Positions 1 through 10,369 of a DNA stretch of 38,287 nt are shown piece by piece. The position numbers were made by a program, and so were the translations under genes. The notes under the pieces are model-generated. The model saw only the letters and a list, made by a program, of their open reading frames with translations, made no database searches and was not told the DNA's origin. Source of the DNA: Apostichopus californicus (lineage: Eukaryota; Echinodermata; Holothuroidea; Aspidochirotida; Stichopodidae); the NCBI GenBank assembly GCA_020650975.1, contig JAIPMN010020036.1, positions 1 through 38,287 of the forward strand, given 5' to 3'. How positions within the stretch are numbered: the stretch's first letter is position 1; every line of letters begins with the position of its first letter.

Positions 1-305
1 TCTGAATTCCACTGTAGTATTTTTAATGTATTTATTTGAATTCATGCATGAACGCCTAGGTTAGTATTCTAGATTTAATTATAAGTAGTGCTTTTGTTTC
101 AACATTGAGAATCTGGATAAAAGTACAAGAAGAAATGACATTTATACAGTAGCTGGATATAACTCCAAAAGTTACAAAGTGCGTCAACAAGGTGCAATGC
201 TGCCTAAATTCCTAAACTAATTCATTTGACTCTACAGAAAACAAAAGAACACAAAAAGAACTTCAATGATATAAGACGTCATGCAAATCTTGTATTTATT
301 CTTAC

Positions 306-527
306 CTACAAACACACTGAAGGTACAGATATCTGATAAGCCAATATTATCTGAGCAAACACATGTAACAGCAGTAGTAGTTCCTGCTTGGAAAGTGCTT
401 CCAGCTGGAGGGTTGCAATTGACTGCTAGAGCACCCTGTTCAGCATCATTACAAGTAGGGGATGTTGTGAAACTGTTGACAGTGCCAACTGGACAACCAG
501 AAAGCATAGGTGCAGTGTTTGCTGTTG
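306..527 (-). CDS. Exon 23: 6-Cys HYR module (array A, unit 1)
   Basis: The exon is 222 bp, 74 codons, phase 1-1. It opens after TTCTTGCAG with residues TANTAPMLSGCP and closes FSVFVG before GTAAGAAT. Six cysteines follow the order GCP, PTC, VNC, VTC, VC and DIC, whereas a classical HYR keeps only the first and last. The GTTTA-type core is still visible (STFQAGTTTAV), as is the closing C-x-F-x-V-x-V strand. This is the most 3' exon of the gene in the window. The 305 bp to its left is intron belonging to the same tandem unit, so at least one more exon is expected outside. It differs from exon 22 mainly in the AVTCVC stretch. Confidence 0.85.
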
Positions 528-912
528 CTGCAAGAACCAAAGAAAACCACAACTTGAAGAAATACAAAACAAACGTGATTATTTAATTTAGTAGTAGAAA
601 GCAGTTTTATTTTCTGAATTCCACTGTAGTATTTTTAATGTATTTATTTGAATTCATGCATGAACGCCTAGGTTAGTATTCTAGATTTAATTATAAGTAG
701 TGCTTTTGTTTCAACATTGAGGATCTGGATAAAAGTACAAGAAGAAATGACATTTATAACTGTATATAACTCCAAAAGTTACATAGTGCATCAACAAGGT
801 GAAATGTTGCCTAAATTCCTAAACTAATTCATTTGACTCTACAGAAAACAAAAGAACACAAAAAGAACTTCAATGATATGAGAAGTCATGCAAATCTTGT
901 ATTTATTCTTAC

Positions 913-1131
913 CTACAAACACACTGAAGCTACAGACATCTGATAAGCCAATATTATCTGAGCAAAAGCATGCAACAGTAGTAGTTCCTGCTTGGAAAGT
1001 GCTTCCAGCTGGAGGGTTGCAAAAGACTGCTAGAGTACCTTGTTCAGCATCATTACAAGTAGGAGATGTTGTGAAACTGTTGACAGTGTCAACTGGACAA
1101 CCAGAAAGCATAGGTGCAGTGTTTGCTGTTG
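913..1131 (-). CDS. Exon 22: 6-Cys HYR module (array A, unit 2)
   Basis: The exon is 219 bp, 73 codons, phase 1-1, with acceptor TTCATGCAG and donor GTAAGAAT. It keeps all six cysteines, but the TTTAVTC stretch of its neighbour is one codon shorter and reads TTTVACFC. Other changes are PVD for PVG, and AVFC for AVNC. The intron on its left is almost identical to the one beside exon 23, so these two units are recent duplicates or have been homogenised. The ORF is also open on the opposite strand, as for all copies of this module, but that antisense frame has no splice signals. Confidence 0.85.
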
Positions 1132-1515
1132 CTGCATGAACCAAAGAAAACCACAACTTGAAGAAATACAAAACAAACGTGATTATTTAATTTAGTAGTA
1201 GAAAGCAGTTTTATTTTCTGAATTCCACTGTAGTATTTTTAGGGTATTAATTTGAAATTCATGCATAAAGGCCTAAATTAGTGTTCTAGATTTAATTATA
1301 AGTAGTGCTTTTGTTTCAACATTGAGAACCTGGATAAAAGTATAAGAATAAATGACATTTATAGCTGGATATAACTCCAAAAGTTACATAGTGTGTTACC
1401 AATGATAAATGTTGCCTAATGTTCTCAACTAATACCCTTCGCTCTACAGAAAATAAAAAAAGACAAAATGAAATTCAATGAGATTATATGTCGTCCAAGT
1501 CTTGTATATTCTTAC

Positions 1516-1737
1516 CTACAAACACATTGAAGGTACAGACATCTGATGAGCCAAGATTATCTGAGCAAACACATGTAACAGCAGTAGTAGTTCCTGCTTG
1601 GAAAGTGCTTCCAGCTGGAGGGTTGCAATTGACTGCTAGATTACCTTGTTCAGCGTCATTACAAGTGGGGGATGTTGTGAAACTGTTGACAGTGCCAACT
1701 GGACAACCAGACAACACAGGTGCATTGTTTGCAGTTG
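1516..1737 (-). CDS. Exon 21: 6-Cys HYR module (array A, unit 3)
   Basis: The exon is 222 bp, 74 codons, phase 1-1, with acceptor TTCATTCAG and donor GTAAGAAT. The opening reads TANNAPVLSGCP, where most copies have TANTAPML. The C-terminal part reads NLGSSDVCTFNVFVG, a subtype shared with exon 20 and with exon 6 in the distant array B. The asparagine before VFVG marks this subtype. Six cysteines are intact and nothing is broken. The intron to its left contains the short-form sequence without the extra A/T-rich segment seen in units 1 and 2. Confidence 0.85.
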
Positions 1738-2111
1738 CTGAATGAACCAAAATAACACAGCTTGAAGAATTGTCAAATAAATGAGATTATTTGATGTTAA
1801 AAGTAGAAAGCAGCCTTATTTTCTGAATACCACTTTTGTATTTCCAGATTATTCATTTGAAATTCATGCATAAAGCCTCAATTAGTATTCTAGTATTAAT
1901 AAGAAGATTGTGCTTCCATCTCAACGAATAGATCTGGATAAACAAGATATAAGAACAAATGAAATTTATAATTTGATATAACCCCAATAGTTTCATAGTG
2001 TTTAACCATGTGACCAATGATCCCCAATGTCCACAACTAATTCCCTTGACTAAAGAAGACAAAATGAAATTCAATGAGATTATATGTCACCCAAGTCTTG
2101 TATATTCTTAC

Positions 2112-2333
2112 CTACAAACACATTGAAGGTACAGACATCTGATGAGCCAAGATTATCTGTGCAAACACATGCAACAGCAGTAGTAGTTCCTGCTTGGAAA
2201 GTGCTTCCAGCTGGAGGGTTGCAATTGACTGCAAGAGTACCTTGTTCAGCATCATTACAAGTAGGGGATGTTGTGAAACTATTGACAGTGACAACTGGAC
2301 AACCAGAAAGCATAGGTGCAGAGTTTGCTGTTG
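2112..2333 (-). CDS. Exon 20: 6-Cys HYR module (array A, unit 4)
   Basis: The exon is 222 bp, 74 codons, phase 1-1, acceptor TTCATTCAG, donor GTAAGAAT. It opens TANSAPMLSGCP and has PVV where others have PVG, and VACVCTDN where others have VTCVCSDN. It carries the GSSDVCTFNVFVG subtype ending. The intron immediately to its left (about 1855-2111) is nearly the same as 26625-26870, which flanks exon 6 in array B. That makes exon 20 and exon 6 the closest pair across the two arrays. Confidence 0.85.
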   Translation of the reverse strand, partial: QQQTLHLCFLVVQLSLSIVSQHPLLVMMLNKVLLQSIATLQLEALSKQELLLLLHVFAQIILAHQMSVPSMCL

Positions 2334-2721
2334 CTGAATGAACCAAAGAAAACCACAACTTGAAGAAATATAAATATAAGAGATTATTTGATTTTAAAAA
2401 GTAGCAAGCAGTCTTAGTTTCTGAATTCCACTCTAGTATTTTTAGAGTATTAATTTGAAATTCATGCATAAAGGCCTAAATTAGTGTTCTAGATTTAGTT
2501 ATAAGTAGTGCTTTTTTTTTCAACATTGAGAATCTGGATAAAAGTATAAGAATAAATGACATTTATAGCTGGATATAACTCCAAACGTTACATAGTGTGT
2601 CACCAATGACCAATGTTGCCTAATGTCCTCATCTAATTACCTTCGCTCTACAGAAAACAAAAGGAGACAAAATGAAATTCAATGAGATTATATGTCATGC
2701 AAGTCTTGTATTTATTATTAC

Positions 2722-2940
2722 CTACAAACACACTGAAGGAACAGTCATCTGATAAGCCAAGATTATCTGAGCATGAGCATGTAACAGTAGTAGTTCCTGC
2801 TGGGAAAGTGCTTCCAGCTGGAGGGTTGCAATTGACTGCTAGAGTACCTTGTTCAGCATCATTACAAGTAGGGGATGTTGTAAAACTGTTGACAGTGCCA
2901 ACTGGACAACCAGAAAGCATAGGTGCAGTGTTTGCTGTTG
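2722..2940 (-). CDS. Exon 19: 6-Cys HYR module (array A, unit 5)
   Basis: The exon is 219 bp, 73 codons, phase 1-1. It is the first copy of array A in gene order, directly after the 2-Cys HYR exon 18 (join G+CA gives Ala). Its donor is GTAATAAT, where the other copies have GTAAGAAT, a weaker match to consensus. The variable stretch reads STFPAGTTTVTCSCSDN, and the last cysteine sits in SDDCSF. This proline subtype (FPAG) is shared with exon 3 in array B. The acceptor flank TTTGGTTCATTCAG matches the other copies. Confidence 0.83.
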
Positions 2941-3048
2941 CTGAATGAACCAAAGAAAACCACAACTTGAAGAAATGTAAAATATACAAAATTATTTGAT
3001 TTTAAAAAGTAGAAAGCAGTTTTATTTTCTGAATTCCACTGTAGTAAT

Positions 3049-4089
3049 TTTAGGGAGAAAATATTGCTACAAAGGATACATTTAGTTCAAATTCGTGTTA
3101 AAGAGAAGGTTGAAAGCTAAGCAAATATTCCAAATATACCAGGTTACAATGATGAATCAAGAAGAAGACTGTAATAGCTTAAAGCAGCATTTTGAGTCCT
3201 TTTCTATGATTTTTCTCAACCTCACTGACTCCACCATGCAATAATGACATACATAACTAGCTTATCTATTCAAATCTTACTTCAAATGGTGGCATAAAAG
3301 TCGAAAAATTTGCAACTTTCAACTTTGTTTATCTCCAAGATATTTTCCGTTGGGATCCCAATAAACCTCGCCCATAATATGAATATTTAAACACTACTAA
3401 CGTCATTGACCAATAAGCCTACGTAATACAACACCATGCTTGATTTAATTGTGTACAGTCTATATGGCAGTTGTATACCAGGGAGTTCCATAACAACTCC
3501 CTGGTTGTACCAACGCAAAGTCTTGAATCTATTTTTAGCAAATGCTCATAACTAAACCTGCATCTCTGATTGGTTGAATTCAAACCAGTGGGTTTGGAGA
3601 AACTGTATGCTATTAATTTTAACTGTGGAATTTGTCGTGGACACTTCTCTCATTATCTGCAAATATCCTTAATTACTTGCCAATTAACGTTGTTGGCAGG
3701 GAAAAACTTGGCTTATATCTTAGTTTGCTGTTTTGTGATTGATATATGTAAAAAACTTGATGGACATGTCAAAAAAGTAGAAAACGGCGACCAAACGCAA
3801 AATGCTGCTTTCAGTAGAGCTTTTAAAGATCATTGGCTAAGATGACATCACATATCACTTAGTGTGAACTTGAATAATTATTCACAGTAAAAAGGGGTCC
3901 TATTCCAGCCAAGGTTTCTTTCAAATTAATCTTAGATATGCAGGATAAAATATTCAGCTAAAAATGGAAGGATATATTTATAGGTAATTATAGCTTTACA
4001 TCGATCTCTGATAAAATGCATATAACATTTCAAATCTAAGAAAAGAAATATATCTTTCAGTGGAACTTTGTTTCCAAAATAATGATTAC
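3049..4089. other. Intron 18/19: no gene seen
   Basis: Outside array A this intron is unique sequence. It holds a short inverted repeat near 3476-3504 (ACCAGGGAGTT and AACTCCCTGGT). It also has a 91-codon plus-strand frame at 3570-3845 with no splice signals, domain or codon pattern I recognise. I treat that frame as chance. Confidence 0.5.
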
Positions 4090-4341
4090 CTGGATTCACT
4101 GTGACAATAAATGAACAGGTGGCAGTATTTCCATTTGCATCAGCAAAGACATAAAGAACATTTCTTGATCCAATAGTATAGTTTCCAGGGGCTCCATTTG
4201 AGCTGACAAGATTTACATGGCCGCTGTTATCAGTGACAATCAATTCTGGCCAGGTGACAAATGCAAAGTCAACTCCAGCATTGGCTGTGACGGTTACACC
4301 TTGTGTTGGGCAGTTGGAAATGACAGGCATCTGGTTGTCCG
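4090..4341 (-). CDS. Exon 18: classical 2-Cys HYR module
   Basis: The exon is 252 bp, 84 codons, the usual HYR length, phase 1-1. It begins after TGGTTTTCTAG with DNQMPVISNCP and ends TATCSFIVTVNP before GTAATCAT. It carries the HYR hallmarks: N-terminal P-x-I-x-x-CP, the WPELIVTDNSG segment corresponding to the conserved W-x-x-P-x-A-x-DNSG, a G-x-R-N-V-L-Y-x-A-D-A-N-G-N-T-A strand pair, and the closing C-x-F-x-V-x-V. Only two cysteines are present. It separates the nine-EGF block from array A. Its flanking introns are not part of the tandem array. Confidence 0.88.
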
Positions 4342-6672
4342 CTAGAAAACCAAGAAATTACATGACGAATTGTTGTACAAAACCAATAAATGCCCCTTTT
4401 ACAAGGAATATAAGTAAAATGAACGATGAAAACTAACTGTGAAATAATATAAAATATGGGATAGAGAAAAGAAGATTGGAACCAGTGACTTCAGGGTATA
4501 TATGACCTACACTCTGAGGGCTATCCAGACCTTAGTTAGTAGCAATCCCAATATAGCCATATATTTTTCCCGGGGGAGGGGGGGGGAGGAGCCAAGATAT
4601 CATACAAACCATTTAACCAGAGTTCATGCTCTAGTTTCATTCGAATACAGCCCAAAAAGTGGTTGGGAAGGGATTCAGAAAAGACATAAAAAGTTCTTAC
4701 TTCTTTTTCATAGTTATAAGGATATAAGATTTGTTACATTAAGTTGAACTTAATTGGTTAAGAGCATTACACTTAATGAGAATACTGGGTGGTATCCCCC
4801 AGGCAAATGTCTTGCCCCTCCATTTGCCCTTCATATGAAATTGGTGGGGGAAACAGAAATTTTGGACGAAAATTACAAAATACATTTAAAGGCTCCTGAG
4901 GTTACAACAGTGTGCGGTTGCCGTTAATCTGTAACTGACGGGAATTCTCAAATTAATATACCAGCCAATTGCGTCTCAAGTTAAGTAGATAACCTGCTCC
5001 GGTGCTTGTTATATCATTAGTATGTTTATAACTTTATACTATGGTTAGTTATACCGACCGTCCGAAATTAATCAGAAATTCTTATTGGAAGCTGCAGCAT
5101 GATATATTATGTAATTTCAACATCACATGTGTGAACTCACACAGACTGGTCAGTAGTTAGAATAAGCCTTACCGAAATATTGTTTCCAAGGACTATACAG
5201 GTTTAAGCTTATTAATGTAAAAAAAAACCAATGAACTATGGTTGTAGTGGGTGAGCCAATGAAGCCTTAGTCGATGAAATTGAATTTCATATACAAATTT
5301 AATGTAAAACATAACTAGTAAAACGCAGACTATGAGATAGCTTAAACTGCACTGTTCCAAGAATAGTTCAAACCAAAATGAGAGCTTCAGACAAAACAAT
5401 TGAAAGAACGAAAAACTGCACCCAATTGTCCAAATCCCATCGCTATACTATATTTAATATTTTAGTTTATCCAAATTCTAAATTTGATTTGGCAAATAAC
5501 CAATTTTACCTCAAATATGAATCATCAAATTATAAAGAAATACATAGGTTTTGTAGACTAAGTATGAACGATACATTTATGTAATGTAAACAGTATCAGA
5601 ACAGAGTACATAGGGTTAACAGCTAAGAGTATAGTGACTTTTTTCCAATTACGTAGCCAGGGGGAGCGATGGGGGTAGTAGCCCCCTCAAACAAGAATGA
5701 GAGAAAAAATAGAGAGGGAGAAAGAGAGGGAGAGGTGGAGAGAGAGAAAGGAAGAGATAAAAAGGGGGACCATGAGTAGGAAGAATTTGGAGAACATCGT
5801 AGAGACACCTCACACAAACTTTCAAAAATGTGGAAATTGGAAAAATTATTCCCATTTATGACTTAAAATAGTTTTCATAGGTATAGCAGTATATTTAAGC
5901 CTTTTGTCCCCCATACTTTTGAAAAGCTATCTACTCCGGCAGCCTACATAGAGTAGCTATATCCAAAAGGAATGCAAACTACCAAATTTATAAAATTTGA
6001 AAGCTATGAAGCCTCTAAAGTCCAGCATATCGTATAGTTACCGTACAGCAAAGCCCCTGGACCCCACCAGGGACACAGATAGCACAAGGCCTTCTCATTG
6101 ACAAGACAATAAATTGAGTCCGCCCCATCCCTTAGATGAAATCATGTCTACGCACTTGACTTTCTCTTAAATATATCAATTTTACATTTTAGTTGGACTG
6201 TACTCTCAACAATTTAGTTGATGGAATTCAGGTATAAACTGTTCAATTTGGGTAAAGAGATATTGATAACAGCTCCGTTACCATCGTTTCAAGTGTTTGG
6301 GTATGGGTCATATTGCAAAAGTAAATAAAATGAGCGAACTGGTCTCCACCTAACTTGTCCCCAAACTCGAACTCTTTGCCCAACTCACCCTCCCCCCCCC
6401 CCCTTCGTCCCTTGATAAAAAAGTCTTGTTTTGTCACTGTTACCCTATGTAGCTGAATGTATGAACTGTACAGGCATGCTGAATGTAGAATGCATTGTTC
6501 TACCTCACATTTATGACATAATCCATGTTAGTATACTCCATAGCTTTGTGGACATATAGTTTTTAATTTGACACTGAAATAAGTATACCTGAGTAACATA
6601 TTTTGTATTTGTGTGTTTTATGTTGTAGTGGCAGAAATGGTTCAGAAATTCAATGAAGAGCAAATTACTCAC
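4342..6672. other. Intron 17/18: low-complexity tracts and TE debris
   Basis: There is no exon I can support. It contains a G-rich run near 4569-4590, a fragment GTAGCCAGGGGGAGCGATGG near 5654 resembling the ends of common hAT-like repeats, a polypurine tract at 5695-5769, and a C-run near 6390-6403. Confidence 0.5.
5695..5769 (+). repeat. Polypurine (GA-rich) tract
   Basis: About 75 bases are almost all A and G, in the style of GAGAGGGAGAAAGAGAGGGA, with only three or four pyrimidines. It is simple-sequence repeat capable of triplex formation in principle. It lies inside an intron and directly follows the G-rich hAT-like fragment. Confidence 0.8.
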
Positions 6673-6792
6673 CACCTGTTACTTCACAAGTGGTTCCACC
6701 AAATCCTTGAACACATGTGCAGACAAAGAATTTACTGAATGCAGTACACTGTCCTCCATTTCTGCAAGGTGAGCTTGAACAACGATTAACAT
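6673..6792 (-). CDS. Exon 17: EGF-like module (6 Cys)
   Basis: The exon is 120 bp, 40 codons, phase 1-1, acceptor CTGTTTTACAG, donor GTGAGTAA. The order is DVNRC-SSSPC-RNGGQC, then FVC-TC and GTTC, a standard six-Cys EGF with the NGG turn and the G-F-G-G loop. It begins like calcium-binding EGFs (DVN), but Arg replaces the usual Glu/Gln before the first Cys and the hydroxylation motif between Cys3 and Cys4 is absent, so calcium binding is not supported. A GT four bases further upstream on the transcript could also serve as donor, but it would break the phase-1 rule. Confidence 0.85.
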
Positions 6793-7671
6793 CTGTAAAA
6801 CAGTAAACATTTGCTTTAACCATTTGAATAACACGTTTAGGCTTGTAACATATAACCTATGTGCACAAAAGGTTAACATATTCATTACATACTACCATTA
6901 TTACTTTATGAATAAATACATGTGTCTGTAACACATTAACTTTGTCTATATATAAGAGCATACCTATTTGTAATTTTAAACTCTTTTTTCTTCAATTTAA
7001 CCATTTAACATTTCACTACACCATTATTCATCTTCACTTTACTTTTTATCTAATAATATATTGCAGTAATACAATTGAGCAATATGTTCCTCATTATCTT
7101 CACATATCTCCAACGACCATAAATATTTACCATTTCGGTGTTAATGTCTTTAAATTAATACATTTCGTATCGAATCATTTCTGTTATATGATATTATCTC
7201 CAGAGCTCAAAATGTGTGTTAGATGGCTAATAGATTTCACTGTTTTCTAGAAGAAAAAATAGGCCAAGCATTATTCTGTCAGTGCAAAATTGATGTTGCT
7301 TTTGTATTAACTCAAGTGAGGAGTTTTATTTTAACCAGTAGACTTTCGTGAAATTCTTTTACATAACCATTTTCCTTTCATAAATTAATACAATATCATT
7401 AGAATTTACATACCATTACCTTATAAATATCTCATTATCGTATCTTATGATTATTATTGATATTATAACCATGTTACAATACAAAATTAACAGTTTTTGT
7501 CTAATCTGTACGTCTGGCATATTTCGATCATTGCTGGTTCATTTATAAGTTACTATTATGTTTTTTTTTTTGTGTAAATTAAGATTGAAAGTTCAAATTC
7601 TGGTACATTTAAACTGAGGTCAAACATGTGCACAACTTTTTTCTGTTTGGTGTTCCATCCCTGCACTTTAC
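6793..7671. other. Intron 16/17: AT-rich, nothing recognised
   Basis: This is very AT-rich sequence with many short homopolymers and no domain-coding block on either strand. The plus-strand frame at 6942-7250 is low-complexity and has no gene-like features. Confidence 0.6.
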
Positions 7672-7824
7672 CTTGTATCTGACACCGTTCACCCAGGAAG
7701 CCAGCTGGGCACTCGCAGAAGACTCCAAGATCGTTGGTGGCACTGCAATAAGTATTGCGACAAGTTCCACCATTCAGGCAACTAACTCCAGTAAAAATAC
7801 ATATATCAAATTGTGGGAAGGCAG
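7672..7824 (-). CDS. Exon 16: EGF-like module with 7 Cys
   Basis: The exon is 153 bp, 51 codons, phase 1-1, acceptor TTTTTCGCCAG, donor GTAAAGTG. It reads AAFPQFDIC, then GVSC, NGGTC, NTYC, a long loop SATNDLGV, FCEC, and PAGFLGERC. The extra cysteine is in NTYC between Cys3 and Cys4, the same loop that holds an extra cysteine in the 8-Cys exons 10-12, but its likely partner before Cys6 is missing (PAGF where those exons have a G-C-F or P-C-F type turn). One cysteine is therefore unpaired within the domain. Confidence 0.83.
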
Positions 7825-9030
7825 CTGGCGAAAAATAAATATAAAGAAACCATGACCATATGAGAGAAAAATAGGGAAGAAAAGACACAAGACACAGAGA
7901 TAAATAATCAGGAACATATGCTAATATGGATGTTAGATAATAGTTTTAGGGAGATAGATAGATGCCAAGGACATGTGTATTATAAGATAGCGCTGTTTTG
8001 TCAATGTTTTTTTTCATCCAGCAGTATGTAGTGCACGTTGTCAATGTCAATGCTAGCTTCAAACAAGAACAAAATAGTTGTTTTGTAACCTTATGATGAA
8101 AAGGATCATATCGAAAATTAATACAAGAATTATTCAAATTTTGAGAAAGGAAGTTCCGTTCGAAGAGGCATTTAGTATAAATCTTGTCCGATATGACAGG
8201 TCATCAGAATTGGGGCAGGCTAATTCCTTGCAGGCTTAGCAACACAAATGTCGTGGAATAGAGTTAGAAAGAGCAAGGCAACAGTTGGAAAAAAAAAAGA
8301 AGGAAAATGATGACAAACTTTAGTACTAAAACAGACTTGTATTAAACATGTTAGTCATGCTCATTGTGTGTTTTTGTCCAAATATCCAAATGGCTAGACT
8401 TTTCGGTGGTGTCCAGTTGGTACTTGACATGTCACAAAAACAAAATATCCTATCAATATTGGCTTTTTGATCACACAAGAGTTTTGTTACATTTTGCAAT
8501 CATGTATTACAAAACCTAGTCACTGGACAGCCAGCAGTTAACACTTTTCAAAGTAGAATTCTTGGAGATTCAGACCCATAAAATGATGTATGGAATGTTC
8601 TGTTGTGTTAAGTTCACTGTGTTATTAATAATTTTAGCCATCATCCCTTTGCCTTAAAAGTTGAAATATTTATTATTTCCTGACTTCCTGTTTTCAAGTT
8701 TATTCACCCCTCACCCTTGCCAGAGAAACTCTGTCCTCTTTGTTAGAATTCCATGAAAATCCACCCCGATTACTATTTGAAACATTCAAAAGACTTCCAG
8801 TTATAATTTCAGGATTTTTGCTGCTTCTACTGGGATGAACAATATTATTGAAATTTCTGTCATTTCCTTTCATTCTTTCACAAATGTATTAAGATTACTT
8901 TCACTGACAAACAGTATATTGAAAATGATAAGCAGGTGCGCCTTCAAGACTGCATCAGACGGCAAAGCCTCAGGATCTTCACTCCTATCCCGTTTCAAAG
9001 ATTTGAAGAGAAAATAATCATTGTACTTAC
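7825..9030. other. Intron 15/16: nothing recognised
   Basis: No exon, RNA gene or clear repeat was seen on either strand. The open frames that overlap 8870-9217 are extensions or shadows of exon 15. Confidence 0.55.
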
Positions 9031-9195
9031 CCACAGGGAATTGGCAATTTTGTCCAACAAATCCCGGTGGACAGGCACAGGTGTATTGTGGATCAAACAC
9101 AATATTATTGGTATTACTATTGTAGCTGTTGTAACATGTTCCACCATTAGTGCATGGGTTGTTTCTGCAGGAGTCACTGCTAATAATGACATTGC
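9031..9195 (-). CDS. Exon 15: EGF-like module, long Cys3-Cys4 loop
   Basis: The exon is 165 bp, 55 codons, the longest EGF exon here, phase 1-1. The acceptor is CTGTTTTTACAG and the donor GTAAGTAC, a near-perfect site. It has six cysteines: SDSC, NNPC, NGGTC, YTC, AC and GQNC. The loop between Cys3 and Cys4 is about 20 residues and rich in Asn, Ser and Tyr (YNSYNSNTNNIV), far longer than usual. The C-terminal half, CACPPGFVGQNC, is textbook EGF. The long Asn-rich loop contains a possible N-glycosylation sequon candidate region but no clear N-x-S/T match that I would rely on. Confidence 0.85.
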
Positions 9196-9950
9196 CTGTA
9201 AAAACAGAAGAAGATGAAGAAATATATGTAATCAGTTCTATACAATCATTGCAGTTTCAGCATGTAAAAGAAATATTCACATGTCATCAACACCTTCCTT
9301 AATAACCTCTACAGTTACATCACACAAGAACAAAGAAATTGTGTGGTATACCTTGTAGCGGCAGGCCTAACTTGTTGCAGGTTCATATAAACCGTCAACA
9401 TATTTGCACTGATAATGTCTTACTGGAATCTTTGAAATTACAACATAATTCTGACACTTTTTGCACAAATAAAAAAATTGTAGATTGGATGAGTTTCTTC
9501 ATAATGTTAATAGATTTACATTCACATTAAAACAAAACATGTGTCTTTCACACCAAGACCATGTTGTTTCTCAGACAATAAAGTTTTTGTACATAACTGA
9601 AATTTTTGTTCTTTATATATCCTTTCCTTTAAATTCTGGAGCTGTCCTGAAATATACCTTGGATCTTTTCCATCATATTACATTTTTTCCCCTTAAGGAT
9701 GATCCATAATTATTACCTTCAGTATTGCTGATGACGTAGCTTGCTATGTTGTTGTATTTACGGAATCATTAAGTTACATTATAGATACATCGTTCATGTG
9801 TATCTTCACTTGACATCCCCATTAGCTTTTGCGGCGCAGTTTTAAAGGTCCACTGATGTTGACAACGAACAACAGTGTCTTCCAAAAAAGTTCATTCTTA
9901 ATGATAAAACAAATGGCACAAAACATTTCAAGTTATTGTTGAAAATTCAA

Positions 9951-10048
9951 AATTGGTCATACTCACCCTGCCCAGAGTATACTATATTGTTTGTACTCCC
10001 TTACCCAGAGTATCTTAATTGGATATGCTCCTCTTTCCCAGGGTATCT
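9951..10048 (+). repeat. Minisatellite block left of exon 14
   Basis: This is about three units of the degenerate 33-35-bp repeat (CATACTCACCCTGCCCAGAG type). It is repeated nearly exactly at 10532-10630, on the other side of exon 14. The remainder of intron 14/15 (9196-9950) shows nothing I can name. Confidence 0.85.
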
Positions 10049-10140
10049 TCAAAATGTCTTCAGCCATGGCATAGAGGGAATCTATTGCAAGGATTATTGG
10101 AAAGATAATTACCAATCCATTAACTTGTGAGGAAACTTAC

Positions 10141-10275
10141 TTGCTATCTCTCCACAGAGTATACCAGTGTATCCATTCCTGCAAATGCACTTGTAGTTAT
10201 TGTTTCCAAGGGAGACACAGCAACCATCATTCATGCATGGGAAGGTATTACAAGGGTTACTAACAACTGCAACAT
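10141..10275 (-). CDS. Exon 14: EGF-like module with adjacent Cys pair (7 Cys)
   Basis: The exon is 135 bp, 45 codons, phase 1-1, acceptor CATTATTTTCAG, donor GTAAGTTT. It reads VVSNPC, TFPC, MNDGCC, a loop VSLGNNN, YKCIC, RNGYTGILC. Where a normal EGF has NGG-x-C, this one has NDG-C-C, so the third cysteine is doubled and the total is seven. The exon lies inside a minisatellite: copies of the same 34-bp type repeat flank it on both sides, and a block of about 98 bp on its left (9951-10048) is repeated almost exactly on its right (10532-10630). Confidence 0.83.
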
Positions 10276-10369
10276 CTGAAAATAATGAATACATAAAGTG
10301 ATACTTCAAAGAGTGATACCTCATCAATCTGAATGGCTACATATTTAGCAGCTCAGATTATCCTTTATT

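Larger units (their letters stand above)
1..3048 (-). repeat. Tandem array A: five ~605-bp exon-intron units
   Basis: The marker TCTGAATTCCACTG (or TCTGAATACCACT) recurs at about 1, 613, 1217, 1822, 2420 and 3028, giving spacings of 598-612 bp. Each unit contains one 6-Cys HYR exon (about 220 bp) plus intron. The intron is as well conserved as the exon, including the stretch GAATCTGGATAAAAGTA. The right edge is abrupt near 3048. The left edge lies outside the window. Confidence 0.92.

Noticed and set aside
281-586. Plus-strand open frame antisense to exon 23 (and similar ones over every 6-Cys HYR exon)
   Set aside because: The same antisense frame recurs in all copies simply because the exon is repeated. 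It has no domain, no splice signals and runs into intron.
3570-3845. Plus-strand frame of 91 codons
   Set aside because: No domain, no splice sites and AT-rich codons. It lies in an intron and is likely chance.
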